This document shows, piece by piece, positions 8,226-18,429 of a stretch of 45,298 nt of DNA. The notes under the pieces were generated by a model. It was not told the DNA's origin and did no database searches. It saw nothing but the letters and a program-made list of their open reading frames with translations. Position numbers and translations under genes: made by a program. Positions within the stretch are counted from its first letter, which is position 1. Each line of letters opens with the position of its first letter. The stretch is taken from NCBI GenBank assembly GCA_030426475.1, contig JAUHYR010000013.1, positions 1 through 45,298 on the forward strand, given 5' to 3'. The stretch is from Bacteroidia bacterium. GTDB taxonomy: Bacteria > Bacteroidota > Bacteroidia > Flavobacteriales_E > Vicingaceae.

Positions 8226-8248
8226 TCTGGAGTGCGAAAATAGCTAAT

Positions 8249-8315
8249 TCAAACGAAATTAAAATGTTTAACCAAGCTCTAATTATTAAAAATACTTCTC
8301 AAACGAAATTTCGTT
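8249..8315. repeat. 12-bp direct repeat and 14-bp palindrome between ribF and atpD
   Basis: TCAAACGAAATT occurs at 8249-8260 and again at 8299-8310, spaced 50 bases. The second copy is part of a perfect palindrome AACGAAATTTCGTT (8302-8315). The spacer lies between divergent genes, so this could be an operator for ribF, atpD or both. Confidence 0.5.
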
Positions 8316-8352
8316 GAAAACTTTCTAAATATTTAGTAGTTAAATTTCCTTT

Positions 8353-8376
8353 TTGAAACATAAATTTTTACTTTCG
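8353..8376 (+). promoter_or_regulatory. possible atpD promoter
   Basis: -7-like TACTTTCG at 8369-8376 with a TTG at 8353-8355, only 13 bases away (17-21 expected). The -7 element is convincing; the upstream element is weak. Confidence 0.4.
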
Positions 8377-8413
8377 CACCGATTTTTAAAACACAACATT
8401 AAAATTTACATAA

Positions 8414-9922
<1,509 letters not shown>

Positions 9923-9928
9923 TAAAAG

Positions 9929-10222
9929 ATGAACTTAGAAATTATTTCACCTAATAAAAAGTTGTATAGTGGAGAAGTTACATTTGTTTCTCTTCCGGGA
10001 ACCGATGGGTCTTTTGGTATTATGAAAAACCATGCTCCTTTAGTTTCTACACTTAAACAAGGAACGATTAAGATTTTACAAAAAGAATCAGGCAAGAATA
10101 AGTTTGATGATGAGTCAGCTGAGTTCAAGCATTCCTTAAAAGATGATAAGGAACTGACTTTTGAAGTAAAAGGTGGTGTTGTTGAAGTGAATAATAATAA
10201 GATTATAGTACTGGCTGATTAA
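9929..10222 (+). CDS. atpC: F1F0 ATP synthase subunit epsilon (short form)
   Basis: Central-stalk subunit. 97 residues comprising only the N-terminal beta-sandwich (MNLEIISPNKKLYSGEVTFVSLPGTDGSFGIMKNHAPLVSTL). The two C-terminal helices that inhibit ATP hydrolysis in E. coli epsilon (about 138 residues) are absent. A charged insertion (about residues 50-75, ESGKNKFDDESAEFKHS) sits in the sandwich. Short epsilon subunits are common in Bacteroidota. Co-transcribed with atpD. Confidence 0.95.
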   Translation: MNLEIISPNKKLYSGEVTFVSLPGTDGSFGIMKNHAPLVSTLKQGTIKILQKESGKNKFDDESAEFKHSLKDDKELTFEVKGGVVEVNNNKIIVLAD

Positions 10223-10244
10223 TATCTAACTGCTATTAAAAGAC

Positions 10245-10273
10245 AAGTCCTGCCATTTGGTAGGACTTTTTTT
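10245..10273 (+). terminator. Rho-independent terminator of atpD-atpC
   Basis: 10-bp stem AAGTCCTGCC/GGTAGGACTT with one G-T pair and an ATTT loop, followed by a run of seven T. It lies 22 bases after the atpC stop. Confidence 0.95.
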
Positions 10274-10303
10274 GTAAATTTACGTATCTACTTTTTTAAG
10301 CAC

Positions 10304-11122
10304 ATGCCAAAGTATTTAATCTATATTATTATTGGAGTTCCTGCCATTGCACTTGGCTTGGTATTGTTTATATATTTTTTTCAGGAGATGATGGTTTTTC
10401 ATCCTATTAAATTGGCACCTGATTATAAGTTTAGATTTGATGGAAAATATGAAGAGCGATTTTTTGAAGTTGGGGAAGGAGTAAAACTAAGTGCACTTCA
10501 TTTTAAAGTGGAAAATCCCAAAGGAGTGGTTTTTTATCATCATGGAAATGCAGGTTGTTTAGAGTCCTGGGGATATAAAGCTAAAGACTTTAATTCGTTG
10601 GGATATGATTTATTGGTGTATGACTACAGAGGATTTGGAAAAAGCACGGGAAAATTACCAACGGAAAAACAACTAATTGCTGATGCTAATTACATCTATA
10701 AACAACTAAAAAAGGATTACTCAGAAAGTCAAATTGTGTTGTATGGAATATCATTAGGAAGCGGAATAGCAGCCAAATTGGCACAAGAACATCACCCTTG
10801 TAAATTAATTTTAGAAACGCCTTATTATGGTTTTTATGAAGTAGCTAAATTTCATTTTCCCTATTTACCGGCTCGCTTGTTATTGAGATACCATTTAAAA
10901 ACGCATAAATATTTAGAAAAAGTAGATTGCCCTGTTTTTGCTATTCATGGTACTAATGATTTAGTTGTACCCTATTCACATAGCCAATTACTAAAAGAAA
11001 AGTTTCCAAGCATTGATTTACTAACCATTGAAGGTGGCTCACATAGCGATTTAAATACTTATCCGGAATATCATAAAAAGATGAGTGATATTCTTTTTAA
11101 CTCGTCTCCAAATCAAAAATAG
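10304..11122 (+). CDS. membrane-anchored alpha/beta hydrolase
   Basis: 272 residues. An uncleaved N-terminal membrane helix (about 3-27) is followed by an alpha/beta hydrolase domain of the ABHD13/BAAT-like group. The oxyanion motif is HHGNAG; the nucleophile elbow is YGISLGSG (serine nucleophile); the acid is in IHGTNDLVVP; and the catalytic histidine is in EGGSHSDL. Substrate unknown; relatives are esterases or thioesterases. A TTTACGTATCTAC element just upstream may be part of its promoter. The 3' end overlaps the convergent DUF1015 gene by 26 bases. Confidence 0.85.
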   Translation: MPKYLIYIIIGVPAIALGLVLFIYFFQEMMVFHPIKLAPDYKFRFDGKYEERFFEVGEGVKLSALHFKVENPKGVVFYHHGNAGCLESWGYKAKDFNSLGYDLLVYDYRGFGKSTGKLPTEKQLIADANYIYKQLKKDYSESQIVLYGISLGSGIAAKLAQEHHPCKLILETPYYGFYEVAKFHFPYLPARLLLRYHLKTHKYLEKVDCPVFAIHGTNDLVVPYSHSQLLKEKFPSIDLLTIEGGSHSDLNTYPEYHKKMSDILFNSSPNQK

Positions 11123-12329
11123 TCAGTCCGCTTCTTAGTTTGGGTTCTACCCAAGTAGTTTTGGGTGGCATGTGTAAGTTGTTGTCAGCAACTGATTTTA
11201 TATCTTCTAATGTAGCAGGGTAGAGAATAAAAGCTGCTTTTGCTTTGCCTTTTTTTATTAATGAATTATACTTTTCTAATGGCTCTGTACCATTCACAAA
11301 ACTTATGTCAGGATGATTTTTTAAGTCTTTAATATCTAAGATTGGCGATAATATATAGTCTGTTAAGATTTGTGCATCTAATCTTTTTACCGGATTGTTT
11401 TTTTCTATAATCTCAGCTTTGGGTAAAAGAAGATAATCGCCTGTTTTTAGCTTTAAAATAATTTGATGAACCTGCTTAGGCTTTTGATTGTTATCCGGAA
11501 GTTTTTCAACTATAAAATTTTCTTCCAGCCGATTTAAAAATTCATCCTCCGAAAGTTGATTGAGTGATTTTACGACTCTGTTGTAATCAAATATTTTTAA
11601 TTGATTTTTTGGTACGCAAATACTCATAAAAAAGTGCGCATTATTATCTTCAGCTAAGTGATTGTTTTCAACGGAGTAAAGCAATGAAGATGCGCTTCTG
11701 TGGTGTCCATCAGCAATGTAAGATGTTTTTATTTGTTCGCTGTAGATGTTCTCAATTTGTTTTAAAGTTGCTTCATTATCTATTTTCCACAGAATATGGC
11801 GAACATTATCAGTAGTAGAAAAATCGTAAATAGGTTTAGTGCTTTCTGTTTGGTCAAGTATTTTATCTAAATCTAAATTATTGTCATGCGTAAGACACAC
11901 GGGTTCGGCATGAATTTTAACTACGTCTGTATATTCCTTTAATTTTCTTTCTCTAACGGTAAGTGTAGATTCATGTATTTTTATTTTACCATCCTGGTAA
12001 TCTTTCGCACTACTGCAGCCGATTAGTCCTCTACAGCTAAATCCTTCTTTTATTTGTTTGTATAGGTAGAAACTTTTCTGCTGGTCTTGAATAAGAAAAT
12101 GCTCATTAATAAACTCTTCAAATTTATTACGAATGGCTTTTAGTTTAGCTTTTCCTTGTATTTTTTTAGTTGCATTAAAGTCAGGGTTTATGACATGCAA
12201 AAAGCTAAAAGGGTTACTCTCTAACTTTTGAGTTAAATCTTTTTTAGAATAGGTAATGTAAGACCTTGATGCAATTAAATGAACTTTATCAGTAGCAGGC
12301 CGGTAAGCTTTAAATGCTCTAAACTTCAT
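11097..12329 (-). CDS. DUF1015 family protein
   Basis: 410 residues, full length for DUF1015: N-terminal FRAFKAYRP, LIASRSYITYSKKDLTQKLESNPFSFLHV, and the central YIADGHHRSASSLLY motif with a conserved DGHHR that looks like an active or binding site. No signal peptide. The biochemical role is unknown to me. It is third in a serC-serA-DUF1015 set and overlaps the serA stop by 11 bases, so a role linked to phosphoserine or serine metabolism is a reasonable inference. Confidence 0.9.
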   Translation of the reverse strand: MKFRAFKAYRPATDKVHLIASRSYITYSKKDLTQKLESNPFSFLHVINPDFNATKKIQGKAKLKAIRNKFEEFINEHFLIQDQQKSFYLYKQIKEGFSCRGLIGCSSAKDYQDGKIKIHESTLTVRERKLKEYTDVVKIHAEPVCLTHDNNLDLDKILDQTESTKPIYDFSTTDNVRHILWKIDNEATLKQIENIYSEQIKTSYIADGHHRSASSLLYSVENNHLAEDNNAHFFMSICVPKNQLKIFDYNRVVKSLNQLSEDEFLNRLEENFIVEKLPDNNQKPKQVHQIILKLKTGDYLLLPKAEIIEKNNPVKRLDAQILTDYILSPILDIKDLKNHPDISFVNGTEPLEKYNSLIKKGKAKAAFILYPATLEDIKSVADNNLHMPPKTTWVEPKLRSGLTIFDLETS

Positions 12330-13287
12330 GCTGAAGCGGTAATGCCTCCATAATTAAATCCGCTAATTCAGTACCGATTCTGTCTTGTGCTTCAACAGTA
12401 GCTGCACCAATGTGAGGCGTTAATGAAATTTTTGGATGTTTTAACAAAGCTTCGTTTGGAGTGGGTTCATTTTCAAAAACATCTAATCCAGCGCCTGCCA
12501 CTTTACCGCTGTCTAAGGCTTTTATTAATTCAGTTTCATCAATTACGCCACCTCTGGCAAGATTAATTACAATAACGCCATCTTTCATTTTTGAAAATTC
12601 TTCAGAGCCGATTACTGCTTTTCCATCTGCTTGTTTTGGAACGTGAAGGCTAATAAAATCTGATTTTGAAATTACGTCTTCAAATGATGAACCGTTTAAA
12701 GAAACGCTAATGTCTTTATTATTGATAGAAATTGTAATTTCAGCTTTCTCTACAAAATGATCATGGAAGATAACATTCATTCCCAGCCCCAATGCGTAAC
12801 TAGCTAATGATTGACCGATTCTTCCAAAACCTATGATACCAATTGTTTTGCCTCTTAGTTCAATTCCTTTTCCGTATTTTTTCTTTAAATCTTTGAATTT
12901 TTCTAATCCGTTTGTTGGCATTTGTCTGTTAGCATCATACACACCTCTTGAAAGTGAAAATAAGTGTGAAATGGCTAATTCTGCGACAGATTGAGAAGAT
13001 GATGCAGGAGTGTTTTTAACGGTTAGTCCTTTTTCTTTAGCATAAGCTACATCAATGTTGTCCATTCCAACACCGCCTCTGCCTATGAATTTTAAATTTG
13101 GACAAGCATCAATTAAATCCTTTCTTGCTGTTGTGGCACTTCTAACTAACAAAGCCGATATGTTATTTTCATTGATGTAATTTACTAGGTTGGCTTGTTC
13201 AACTTTATCGGTAATAACAGTGTATCCGTTTGCTTCTAATTTTTCTTTTCCTGATGGGGAAATTCCATCATTCGCTAAAATTTTCAT
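12319..13287 (-). CDS. serA: D-3-phosphoglycerate dehydrogenase, short form
   Basis: Oxidises 3-phosphoglycerate to 3-phosphohydroxypyruvate, first step of serine synthesis, NAD-dependent. 322 residues: only the catalytic core, without the C-terminal ACT regulatory domain of longer SerA. Rossmann motif GIIGFGRIGQ; catalytic Arg in NLARGGVIDE; Glu in DVFENEPTPNEALL; His in LTPHIGAATVEA. The assignment as SerA rather than another 2-hydroxyacid dehydrogenase rests on serC being 19 bases upstream. The missing ACT domain suggests no direct serine feedback. Confidence 0.93.
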   Translation of the reverse strand: MKILANDGISPSGKEKLEANGYTVITDKVEQANLVNYINENNISALLVRSATTARKDLIDACPNLKFIGRGGVGMDNIDVAYAKEKGLTVKNTPASSSQSVAELAISHLFSLSRGVYDANRQMPTNGLEKFKDLKKKYGKGIELRGKTIGIIGFGRIGQSLASYALGLGMNVIFHDHFVEKAEITISINNKDISVSLNGSSFEDVISKSDFISLHVPKQADGKAVIGSEEFSKMKDGVIVINLARGGVIDETELIKALDSGKVAGAGLDVFENEPTPNEALLKHPKISLTPHIGAATVEAQDRIGTELADLIMEALPLQHEV

Positions 13288-13306
13288 GATTAAATTCTTT
13301 TATAGA

Positions 13307-14380
13307 TTAACCTAATTTATTTTCTAATTCTTTCATAACATCAACCAATGCCTGAACACTTTCCAGCGATAAAGCATTATACATTGATGCTCTGTAACCG
13401 CCAACTGAACGATGACCTTTAATTCCACTAATGTTTGCAGATTTCCACATTTCATTAAAAGCATTTGTATGAGCTTCATCTTTTAATACAAAAGTGGCGT
13501 TCATGTTTGAACGGTCTTCTTTTGCTGTTGTTCCTTCAAATAGAGCGTTTCTGTCTATTTCGTTGTACAGTAAATCAGCTTTTTGTTGATTGATTTTTTG
13601 AATGGCTTCAACTCCGCCTAAATCTTTTAACCATTGTAGTGTAAGCATTGATACATACACGGCAAAAACAGGAGGCGTGTTAAACATGCTGTCTTTTTTA
13701 ATGTGTGTTCTAAAATCAAGCATGGTAGGAATGTTTCTACCGTTTTTACCTAATAAATCTTCTTTTATGATATAAACGGTTGTACCTGCAGGACCCATAT
13801 TTTTCTGTGCTCCAGCATATATCATGGCAAAATCAGAAACATTAACTTTTCTACTAAAAATGTCGGAGGACATATCGCAAATCATCGGAACAGGACTTTT
13901 TGGAAATTCTTTAACCTGAGTTCCAAAAATAGTATTGTTTGAAGTGATATGAAAGTAATCTACATTATTAGGAATTTCATATCCCTTAGGAATGTAATTG
14001 AAGTTTTTATCTTCTGAGGAACCTAAAATATTAACGTTTCCAAATGCTTGGGCTTCTTTAATGGCATTATTAGCCCAAGTTCCTGTTTTGGTGTAGGCAG
14101 CACTACCATTTTCTTTCATGTAATTAAACGGAACTTTTAAAAACCCTAAGCTAGCTCCGCCTTGTAAAAACAAAACTTGATACCCTTCGGGTACGCCAAG
14201 CAATTCCTTAACGAGAGCTCTTGCATTTTCCATTACCTCTACAAAATCTTTACTTCTGTGAGAGATTTCTATTAATGATAAGTCAAGATTATTGAAGTTT
14301 ACTATTGCCTCAGAAGCTTTTTTTAATACTTCTTGAGGTAATACGCATGGTCCCGCACTGTAATTATGAACTTTTGGCAT
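13307..14380 (-). CDS. serC: phosphoserine aminotransferase
   Basis: PLP enzyme converting 3-phosphohydroxypyruvate and glutamate to phosphoserine. 357 residues, normal. N-terminal HNYSAGPCVLP signature, FLQGGAS phosphate-binding turn, and Schiff-base lysine in YAGAQKNMGPAG. Near the C-terminus, GHRSVGGYRASMYNA is the standard SerC substrate-binding segment. First gene of the serC-serA-DUF1015 transcript, with a good promoter just upstream. A phosphoserine phosphatase is not in the window. Confidence 0.98.
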   Translation of the reverse strand: MPKVHNYSAGPCVLPQEVLKKASEAIVNFNNLDLSLIEISHRSKDFVEVMENARALVKELLGVPEGYQVLFLQGGASLGFLKVPFNYMKENGSAAYTKTGTWANNAIKEAQAFGNVNILGSSEDKNFNYIPKGYEIPNNVDYFHITSNNTIFGTQVKEFPKSPVPMICDMSSDIFSRKVNVSDFAMIYAGAQKNMGPAGTTVYIIKEDLLGKNGRNIPTMLDFRTHIKKDSMFNTPPVFAVYVSMLTLQWLKDLGGVEAIQKINQQKADLLYNEIDRNALFEGTTAKEDRSNMNATFVLKDEAHTNAFNEMWKSANISGIKGHRSVGGYRASMYNALSLESVQALVDVMKELENKLG

Positions 14381-14421
14381 TAGAATGATTTTTTAGATTA
14401 ATATGGTAGTTAATTGTGTTG

Positions 14422-14452
14422 CAAATATAGGGCTTACAAAAGACTTTTTAAA
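14422..14452 (-). promoter_or_regulatory. promoter of serC-serA-DUF1015
   Basis: -7 element TATATTTG (14422-14429, minus strand) with TTTA (for TTTG) exactly 19 bases upstream (14449-14452). Good fit to the Bacteroidota consensus. The upstream element overlaps the last bases of the threonine aldolase gene. Confidence 0.65.
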
Positions 14453-15464
14453 GGCTGTTAGCAAGTTGTTTGCAAGTATATTCTACCATTTCGTCCGTAA
14501 TATCTAAATGGGTAACCATTCTTACCGAATCGGGTGTAATGGGGTAAGCTAAAATTCCTTTCTCTTTAAGCTTTTCAACTTGTTGTTTAGCGATATTTCC
14601 TTCTAACTGATAAATAACAATATTGGTTGGTGGTGTTTCAATATGTTTTACAAAAGGTAAGTTTTTAAGTGTGTTAGCTATTTCTTTAGCTTTTTTATGA
14701 TCATCTTTTAATCGGCTTATATTGTTGTCAAGAGCGTAAATTCCGGCTGCTGCCATAAAGCCACCCTGACGCATTCCGCCACCAAATATCTTTCTAATTC
14801 TACGAGCTTTTTTTATAAAATCTTTATTACCCAACAATACACTTCCTACGGGACATCCAAGACCTTTTGACAGACAAACCGAAACAGAGTTATAATAATT
14901 AGATAACTCATTTGGTTGAACACCTGTTTCCACTAAAGCGTTAAAAATTCTAGCACCATCTAAGTGTAATGGTAAATTGTATTGATTACATAAATCTTTT
15001 ATTTTTTTAACTTCTTCAATATCATAGTAATTTCCTCCACCTCTGTTGCAAGTATCTTCTAAGCTTACTAATTGTGTTTCTGCTTTATGAACATCATCTG
15101 GGTTAATACATTCTTCAATTTGATTGGCTGTAAGTAAACCATCTTTTGAATGAATGAGTCTCGCACTAAGCCCTGAGTTAAAACCAATTCCACCGCCTTC
15201 ATATTGATAAATATGATATCTAAAATCACAAATAACTTCACCCGGAGGGTTGGAATGAACTTTAATGGCAATTTGGTTGGTCATTGTTCCGGAAGGGCAA
15301 AACAATCCTGCTTCAAATCCAAAAAGTTGTGCTGATTTTTCTTCTAGTTTATTTATTGTGGGATCTTCAACAAAAACATCATCCCCAACTTCAGCCGAAA
15401 ACATGGCTTCAAGCATTTCTTTTGTTGGCTTGGTAACCGTATCACTTCTTAAATCTACTATCAT
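14448..15464 (-). CDS. low-specificity L-threonine aldolase
   Basis: PLP enzyme splitting threonine or allo-threonine into glycine and acetaldehyde. 338 residues. N-terminal DLRSDTVTKPT signature, VGDDVF, the LSLEDTCNRGGG-type segment, PLP-binding LHLDGARIFNA aspartate, and Schiff-base lysine in CLSKGLGCPVGSVL. Cytosolic. Adjacent to, but separately promoted from, the serine synthesis genes; acting together they would give two routes to one-carbon donors. It follows the T9SS protein gene by 36 bases on the same strand, with a hairpin between. Confidence 0.93.
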   Translation of the reverse strand: MIVDLRSDTVTKPTKEMLEAMFSAEVGDDVFVEDPTINKLEEKSAQLFGFEAGLFCPSGTMTNQIAIKVHSNPPGEVICDFRYHIYQYEGGGIGFNSGLSARLIHSKDGLLTANQIEECINPDDVHKAETQLVSLEDTCNRGGGNYYDIEEVKKIKDLCNQYNLPLHLDGARIFNALVETGVQPNELSNYYNSVSVCLSKGLGCPVGSVLLGNKDFIKKARRIRKIFGGGMRQGGFMAAAGIYALDNNISRLKDDHKKAKEIANTLKNLPFVKHIETPPTNIVIYQLEGNIAKQQVEKLKEKGILAYPITPDSVRMVTHLDITDEMVEYTCKQLANSL

Positions 15465-15474
15465 TTTTCAAAGA

Positions 15475-15502
15475 AAAAGAAAAATAGTAGGATTTACTAT
15501 TT
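15475..15502 (-). terminator. probable terminator after the T9SS protein gene
   Basis: 8-bp stem AAATAGTA/TACTATTT with a 5-base loop (arms 15482-15489 and 15495-15502), overlapping the stop codon and followed on the minus strand by TTTCTTTTTC. AT-rich, so weak. Confidence 0.5.
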
Positions 15503-16451
15503 AGTGATTAATAATTTTTTTGGAAGCTAAATGATAATTGGAATTGGGGTAAAGAACAAGGAAATAACTTCCTTTTGCCGTAATACCCAATTCTTCTTTT
15601 GATATTTTATATGTATCTCCACCGTTAAGTGTCAGTTCGGAAACATATTCTCCTAAAATATTATATATCTGTAATGTAAGATAGTCATAGGAGCCGTCAA
15701 CTGAAATATTAATGTCATCTCTAAAAGGGTTCGGATAAAAGCTAAAATCAAATTCATTGTAGTTAACTGATACAACGCCTTCATTTTTAGTTACTGAATT
15801 AAAGTCAACAGACTTAAGTCGGTAATAATTTGTACCTATTGTTGGGTTTTTGTCAACGCAACTATATGATAATGTTGTATTGGAGTTTCCTGCTCCATCT
15901 ACTTTAGCTAAAAACTGAAAATCATATCCATTGACTGAAGATTCAATAATAAAATGAGAATTATTGACTTCTGAGATAGTTTCCCATTTTAAATCAACTT
16001 GAGAGCCATTTAATTTTCCGGTAAAACTTAGAAGGCTGATATCTAATACTGTTGTTCCACCCATAGGACCATCTCCTGATTTCCAAACCACATTTCCACA
16101 TATTCGTATTCTATTCGACTGGCTTGATCCACTTGTGGGTCCTAGCGGAATTAGCCAACCAGTAGAACTAATATATACAGATGAACCACAGGGTAATTCT
16201 AATTTTTGTCCACTGTTAAAAACTAGAGAATCATTAACAATTAATGTTACCTTTGAACAGCTATTAAGATTAACGGAACTGGTAATAGTGACTATATGAT
16301 TTATAATTATTGTATCATAGCAACCAGGTACAGCCCCACAAGCCCAAGTAGCTATGTTACTCCAGTTGCCATCAATCTGAGAACGACATATAGTTGCATT
16401 TATTGAATGGGTGAAAAAAAGAAAAAGAATTAGGTGAAAATACTTACGCAT
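15501..16451 (-). CDS. secreted protein with T9SS type A sorting domain
   Basis: 316 residues. Signal peptide (about 1-19), then a short beta-rich domain with GNWSNIATWACGAVPGCYDT, an N-terminal motif seen in many Bacteroidota surface proteins. A linker domain resembling fibronectin-type strands follows (KLNGSQVDLKWETISEVNNSHFIIE). The C-terminal 80 residues are a type IX sorting domain (FSFYPNPFRDDINI ... YLTLQIYNILGEYV ... GSYFLVLY). It is therefore expected to cross the outer membrane through PorU/PorV-type T9SS and be anchored or released. No enzymatic domain seen. A TACGTA-like element lies in the divergent promoter region. Confidence 0.88.
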   Translation of the reverse strand: MRKYFHLILFLFFTHSINATICRSQIDGNWSNIATWACGAVPGCYDTIIINHIVTITSSVNLNSCSKVTLIVNDSLVFNSGQKLELPCGSSVYISSTGWLIPLGPTSGSSQSNRIRICGNVVWKSGDGPMGGTTVLDISLLSFTGKLNGSQVDLKWETISEVNNSHFIIESSVNGYDFQFLAKVDGAGNSNTTLSYSCVDKNPTIGTNYYRLKSVDFNSVTKNEGVVSVNYNEFDFSFYPNPFRDDINISVDGSYDYLTLQIYNILGEYVSELTLNGGDTYKISKEELGITAKGSYFLVLYPNSNYHLASKKIINH

Positions 16452-16463
16452 TTAAATTTTAAA

Positions 16464-16482
16464 TAGGTATTTATACGTAAAG
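16464..16482. promoter_or_regulatory. TACGTA-containing element between divergent genes
   Basis: Reads CTTTACGTATAAATACCTA on the minus strand: TACGTA followed by TACCTA ten bases on. Located between the T9SS protein and the divergent exported protein. Related TTACGTAT strings occur at 10280 and 20520. Function unproven. Confidence 0.3.
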
Positions 16483-16497
16483 TTAATGATTTGATAC

Positions 16498-17235
16498 ATG
16501 AAACCGAATAAAATTTTTATAAAAGCTAACTATTTACTAGTATTTAGTCTTTTATTATGTTACAATTTATTTTCTCAAAATAATGATTCTCTTTTTCATC
16601 ATGATAAGAAATATATAGCTGAAACAGGACCAAGTTCCAGAACATACGGTTGGTGGTATATTGCTTATGGGTTTAAAGTTGGTGAAAATGAAGGTGTTGG
16701 TGCTGATTTAATTTATGGAAAGTCGTCTGAATTTTTATTGGGATATCGTTTTAAGCAGAGAATTACTAATTGGCTTCATGTTGGTGCACAGATAGGGTAT
16801 TATTATCAGGCATTTCATTTAAAGCAAGATTCTGCCAAATTTTTCCCAAATAGAGTTTTACATGATAGAGAAAAGTTAATCCTAAATAATCTTGATTTTT
16901 CTCCTTACTTAAGAATTACATTTCATAAAAAGAGGGGAATTCAAATGGGGAAGGTGTTAGATATTGGTGGCTATGGCGGGTGGACATACCGGACAAAACA
17001 TCAGGCGCATAATAAGTACAGTGTAGCAACTCCTGCAGGAGGTTCTAAAACAGATGTATTAAACAGAGGTTTGGTTTATATTCAAGACTATCATTATGGG
17101 TTGACTGCCAGAATGGGAATAGGGCATGTTTTAATTTATGCTAATTATCGACTGTCGGATATGTTTTTACCCTCATATATTTATCCCGAGTTAAGTAGAA
17201 TAAGTGTGGGAATTGAAATTGGGTTACATGAGTAA
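16498..17235 (+). CDS. exported protein, possible outer-membrane beta-barrel
   Basis: 245 residues, not recognised as a named family. Signal peptide about 1-26 (ending NLFSQ). The mature part alternates aromatic and small residues in short strands (YGWWYIAYGFKVG, GVGADLIYG, EFLLGYRFKQRI, LHVGAQIGYYYQAF, YGLTARMGIGHVLIYANYRL, RISVGIEIGLHE), the pattern of a small barrel of about 8-10 strands with a C-terminal strand at the very end. Divergent from the T9SS cargo gene. The 3' end overlaps aroA by 12 bases. Confidence 0.7.
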   Translation: MKPNKIFIKANYLLVFSLLLCYNLFSQNNDSLFHHDKKYIAETGPSSRTYGWWYIAYGFKVGENEGVGADLIYGKSSEFLLGYRFKQRITNWLHVGAQIGYYYQAFHLKQDSAKFFPNRVLHDREKLILNNLDFSPYLRITFHKKRGIQMGKVLDIGGYGGWTYRTKHQAHNKYSVATPAGGSKTDVLNRGLVYIQDYHYGLTARMGIGHVLIYANYRLSDMFLPSYIYPELSRISVGIEIGLHE

Positions 17236-18429
17236 ATTTATATCTTCCCAAAAATTCGGATAAGATTTATTTACTACTTCCGGGTTTTTAATTTCTATTT
17301 CATTGAATGTAAAACTTAAAGGTGCTAAGCACATAGCCATTCGGTGATCGTTATAAGTTTCAAATGGAATAGTAGGAGGTAAAATACCATTATTAATTAT
17401 CTCTAAAGTCTCTGATGTTGCATGAGTAATAAGTCCTATTTTTTTTAATTCGTTTTCAAGAGCAATTACCCTTTTACTTTCTTTTATGTTGAGTGTTTTT
17501 AATCCTTTTAGTAAAGATTTTTTACATAGAATAGCGCTTGTTACTGCAAGTGTTTGCGCCAAATCAGGGCAATTTGAAAAGTCGTATTCAAACTCTTCGG
17601 GACAGTTATTATTTACTTTTTCTATCATTACTCCATCAGCTATAAATTTTGTTTCGACTCCAAAATCTTTATAGATATCTTTAACTACTAAATCTCCTTG
17701 TAAACTATCTTTATGTAAACCAAGTAGAGTTATTTTACTACCAATATCAGAAAATGCTAAAAAGCTATACCAATAAGATGCAGCACTCCAGTCAGATTCA
17801 ACTGAAAATTCTTTTGCACTATAATATTGTTTAGAAATAGTAATAGATGAACTATTTTGTAAGTACTTAACTCCAAAATAATTTAGCATTTTTAAGGTCA
17901 TATCAATATAGGCTTCTGAAACTTTTTCTGTTTCAAAATTAATTTGTAGTCCGTTGGGAAGGATTGGAGCTATTAATAAAAGAGCCGAAATATATTGACT
18001 GCTTACATTGGCTGGTAAACTAATTTTATTTCCTGAAATTTTACTTGATATAATTTCGATAGGAGGGAAGCCCTCACTTTCAAGGTAATTTATTTCTGCA
18101 CCAATGCTTTTTAAAGCATCCACTAAAATTTCAATTGGTCGCTGCTTCATTCGGTTGCTACCGCTAATAATTTTATTTTGTTGAGTAGCTATAAAATATG
18201 CAGTTAAAAACCGCATACAGGTTCCGGCATGATCGATATCAATTGTTTTTCCAGAATTATTTAACGCATTAAGCATTAGTTGAGTGTCTTCAGCAACAGA
18301 AAGGTTGTGTATTTTAAAAGACTCTTTGCAAAGCGCTTGTATAACTAATGCTCTGTTGCTAATGCTTTTAGAAGCGGGCAGATTGATTTTACTATTTATT
18401 TTTTTGCTTTTTGGTGAGTGAAGAATCAT
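17224..18429 (-). CDS. aroA: 3-phosphoshikimate 1-carboxyvinyltransferase (EPSP synthase)
   Basis: Sixth shikimate-pathway step: shikimate-3-phosphate plus PEP gives EPSP. 401 residues, slightly short of the 427 of E. coli. Visible: LPASKSISNRALV (K21), HAGTCMRFLTAYF (68-78), QRPIEILVDAL, SSQYISALL, SDWSAASYWY, FSNCPDLAQTLA (catalytic Asp), IKESKRVIALENEL, and DHRMAMCLAPLS. The glyphosate-contact motif has Phe where E. coli has Pro101, and Cys for the second Ala, typical of Bacteroidota-type enzymes. Its ATG overlaps the aroB stop (ATGA), so aroB-aroA are coupled. Confidence 0.96.
   Translation of the reverse strand: MILHSPKSKKINSKINLPASKSISNRALVIQALCKESFKIHNLSVAEDTQLMLNALNNSGKTIDIDHAGTCMRFLTAYFIATQQNKIISGSNRMKQRPIEILVDALKSIGAEINYLESEGFPPIEIISSKISGNKISLPANVSSQYISALLLIAPILPNGLQINFETEKVSEAYIDMTLKMLNYFGVKYLQNSSSITISKQYYSAKEFSVESDWSAASYWYSFLAFSDIGSKITLLGLHKDSLQGDLVVKDIYKDFGVETKFIADGVMIEKVNNNCPEEFEYDFSNCPDLAQTLAVTSAILCKKSLLKGLKTLNIKESKRVIALENELKKIGLITHATSETLEIINNGILPPTIPFETYNDHRMAMCLAPLSFTFNEIEIKNPEVVNKSYPNFWEDINLLM

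Noticed and set aside
14448-15464. Placing threonine aldolase in the serC-serA operon
   Set aside because: A good promoter for serC lies at the aldolase 3' end; read-through is possible but not needed.
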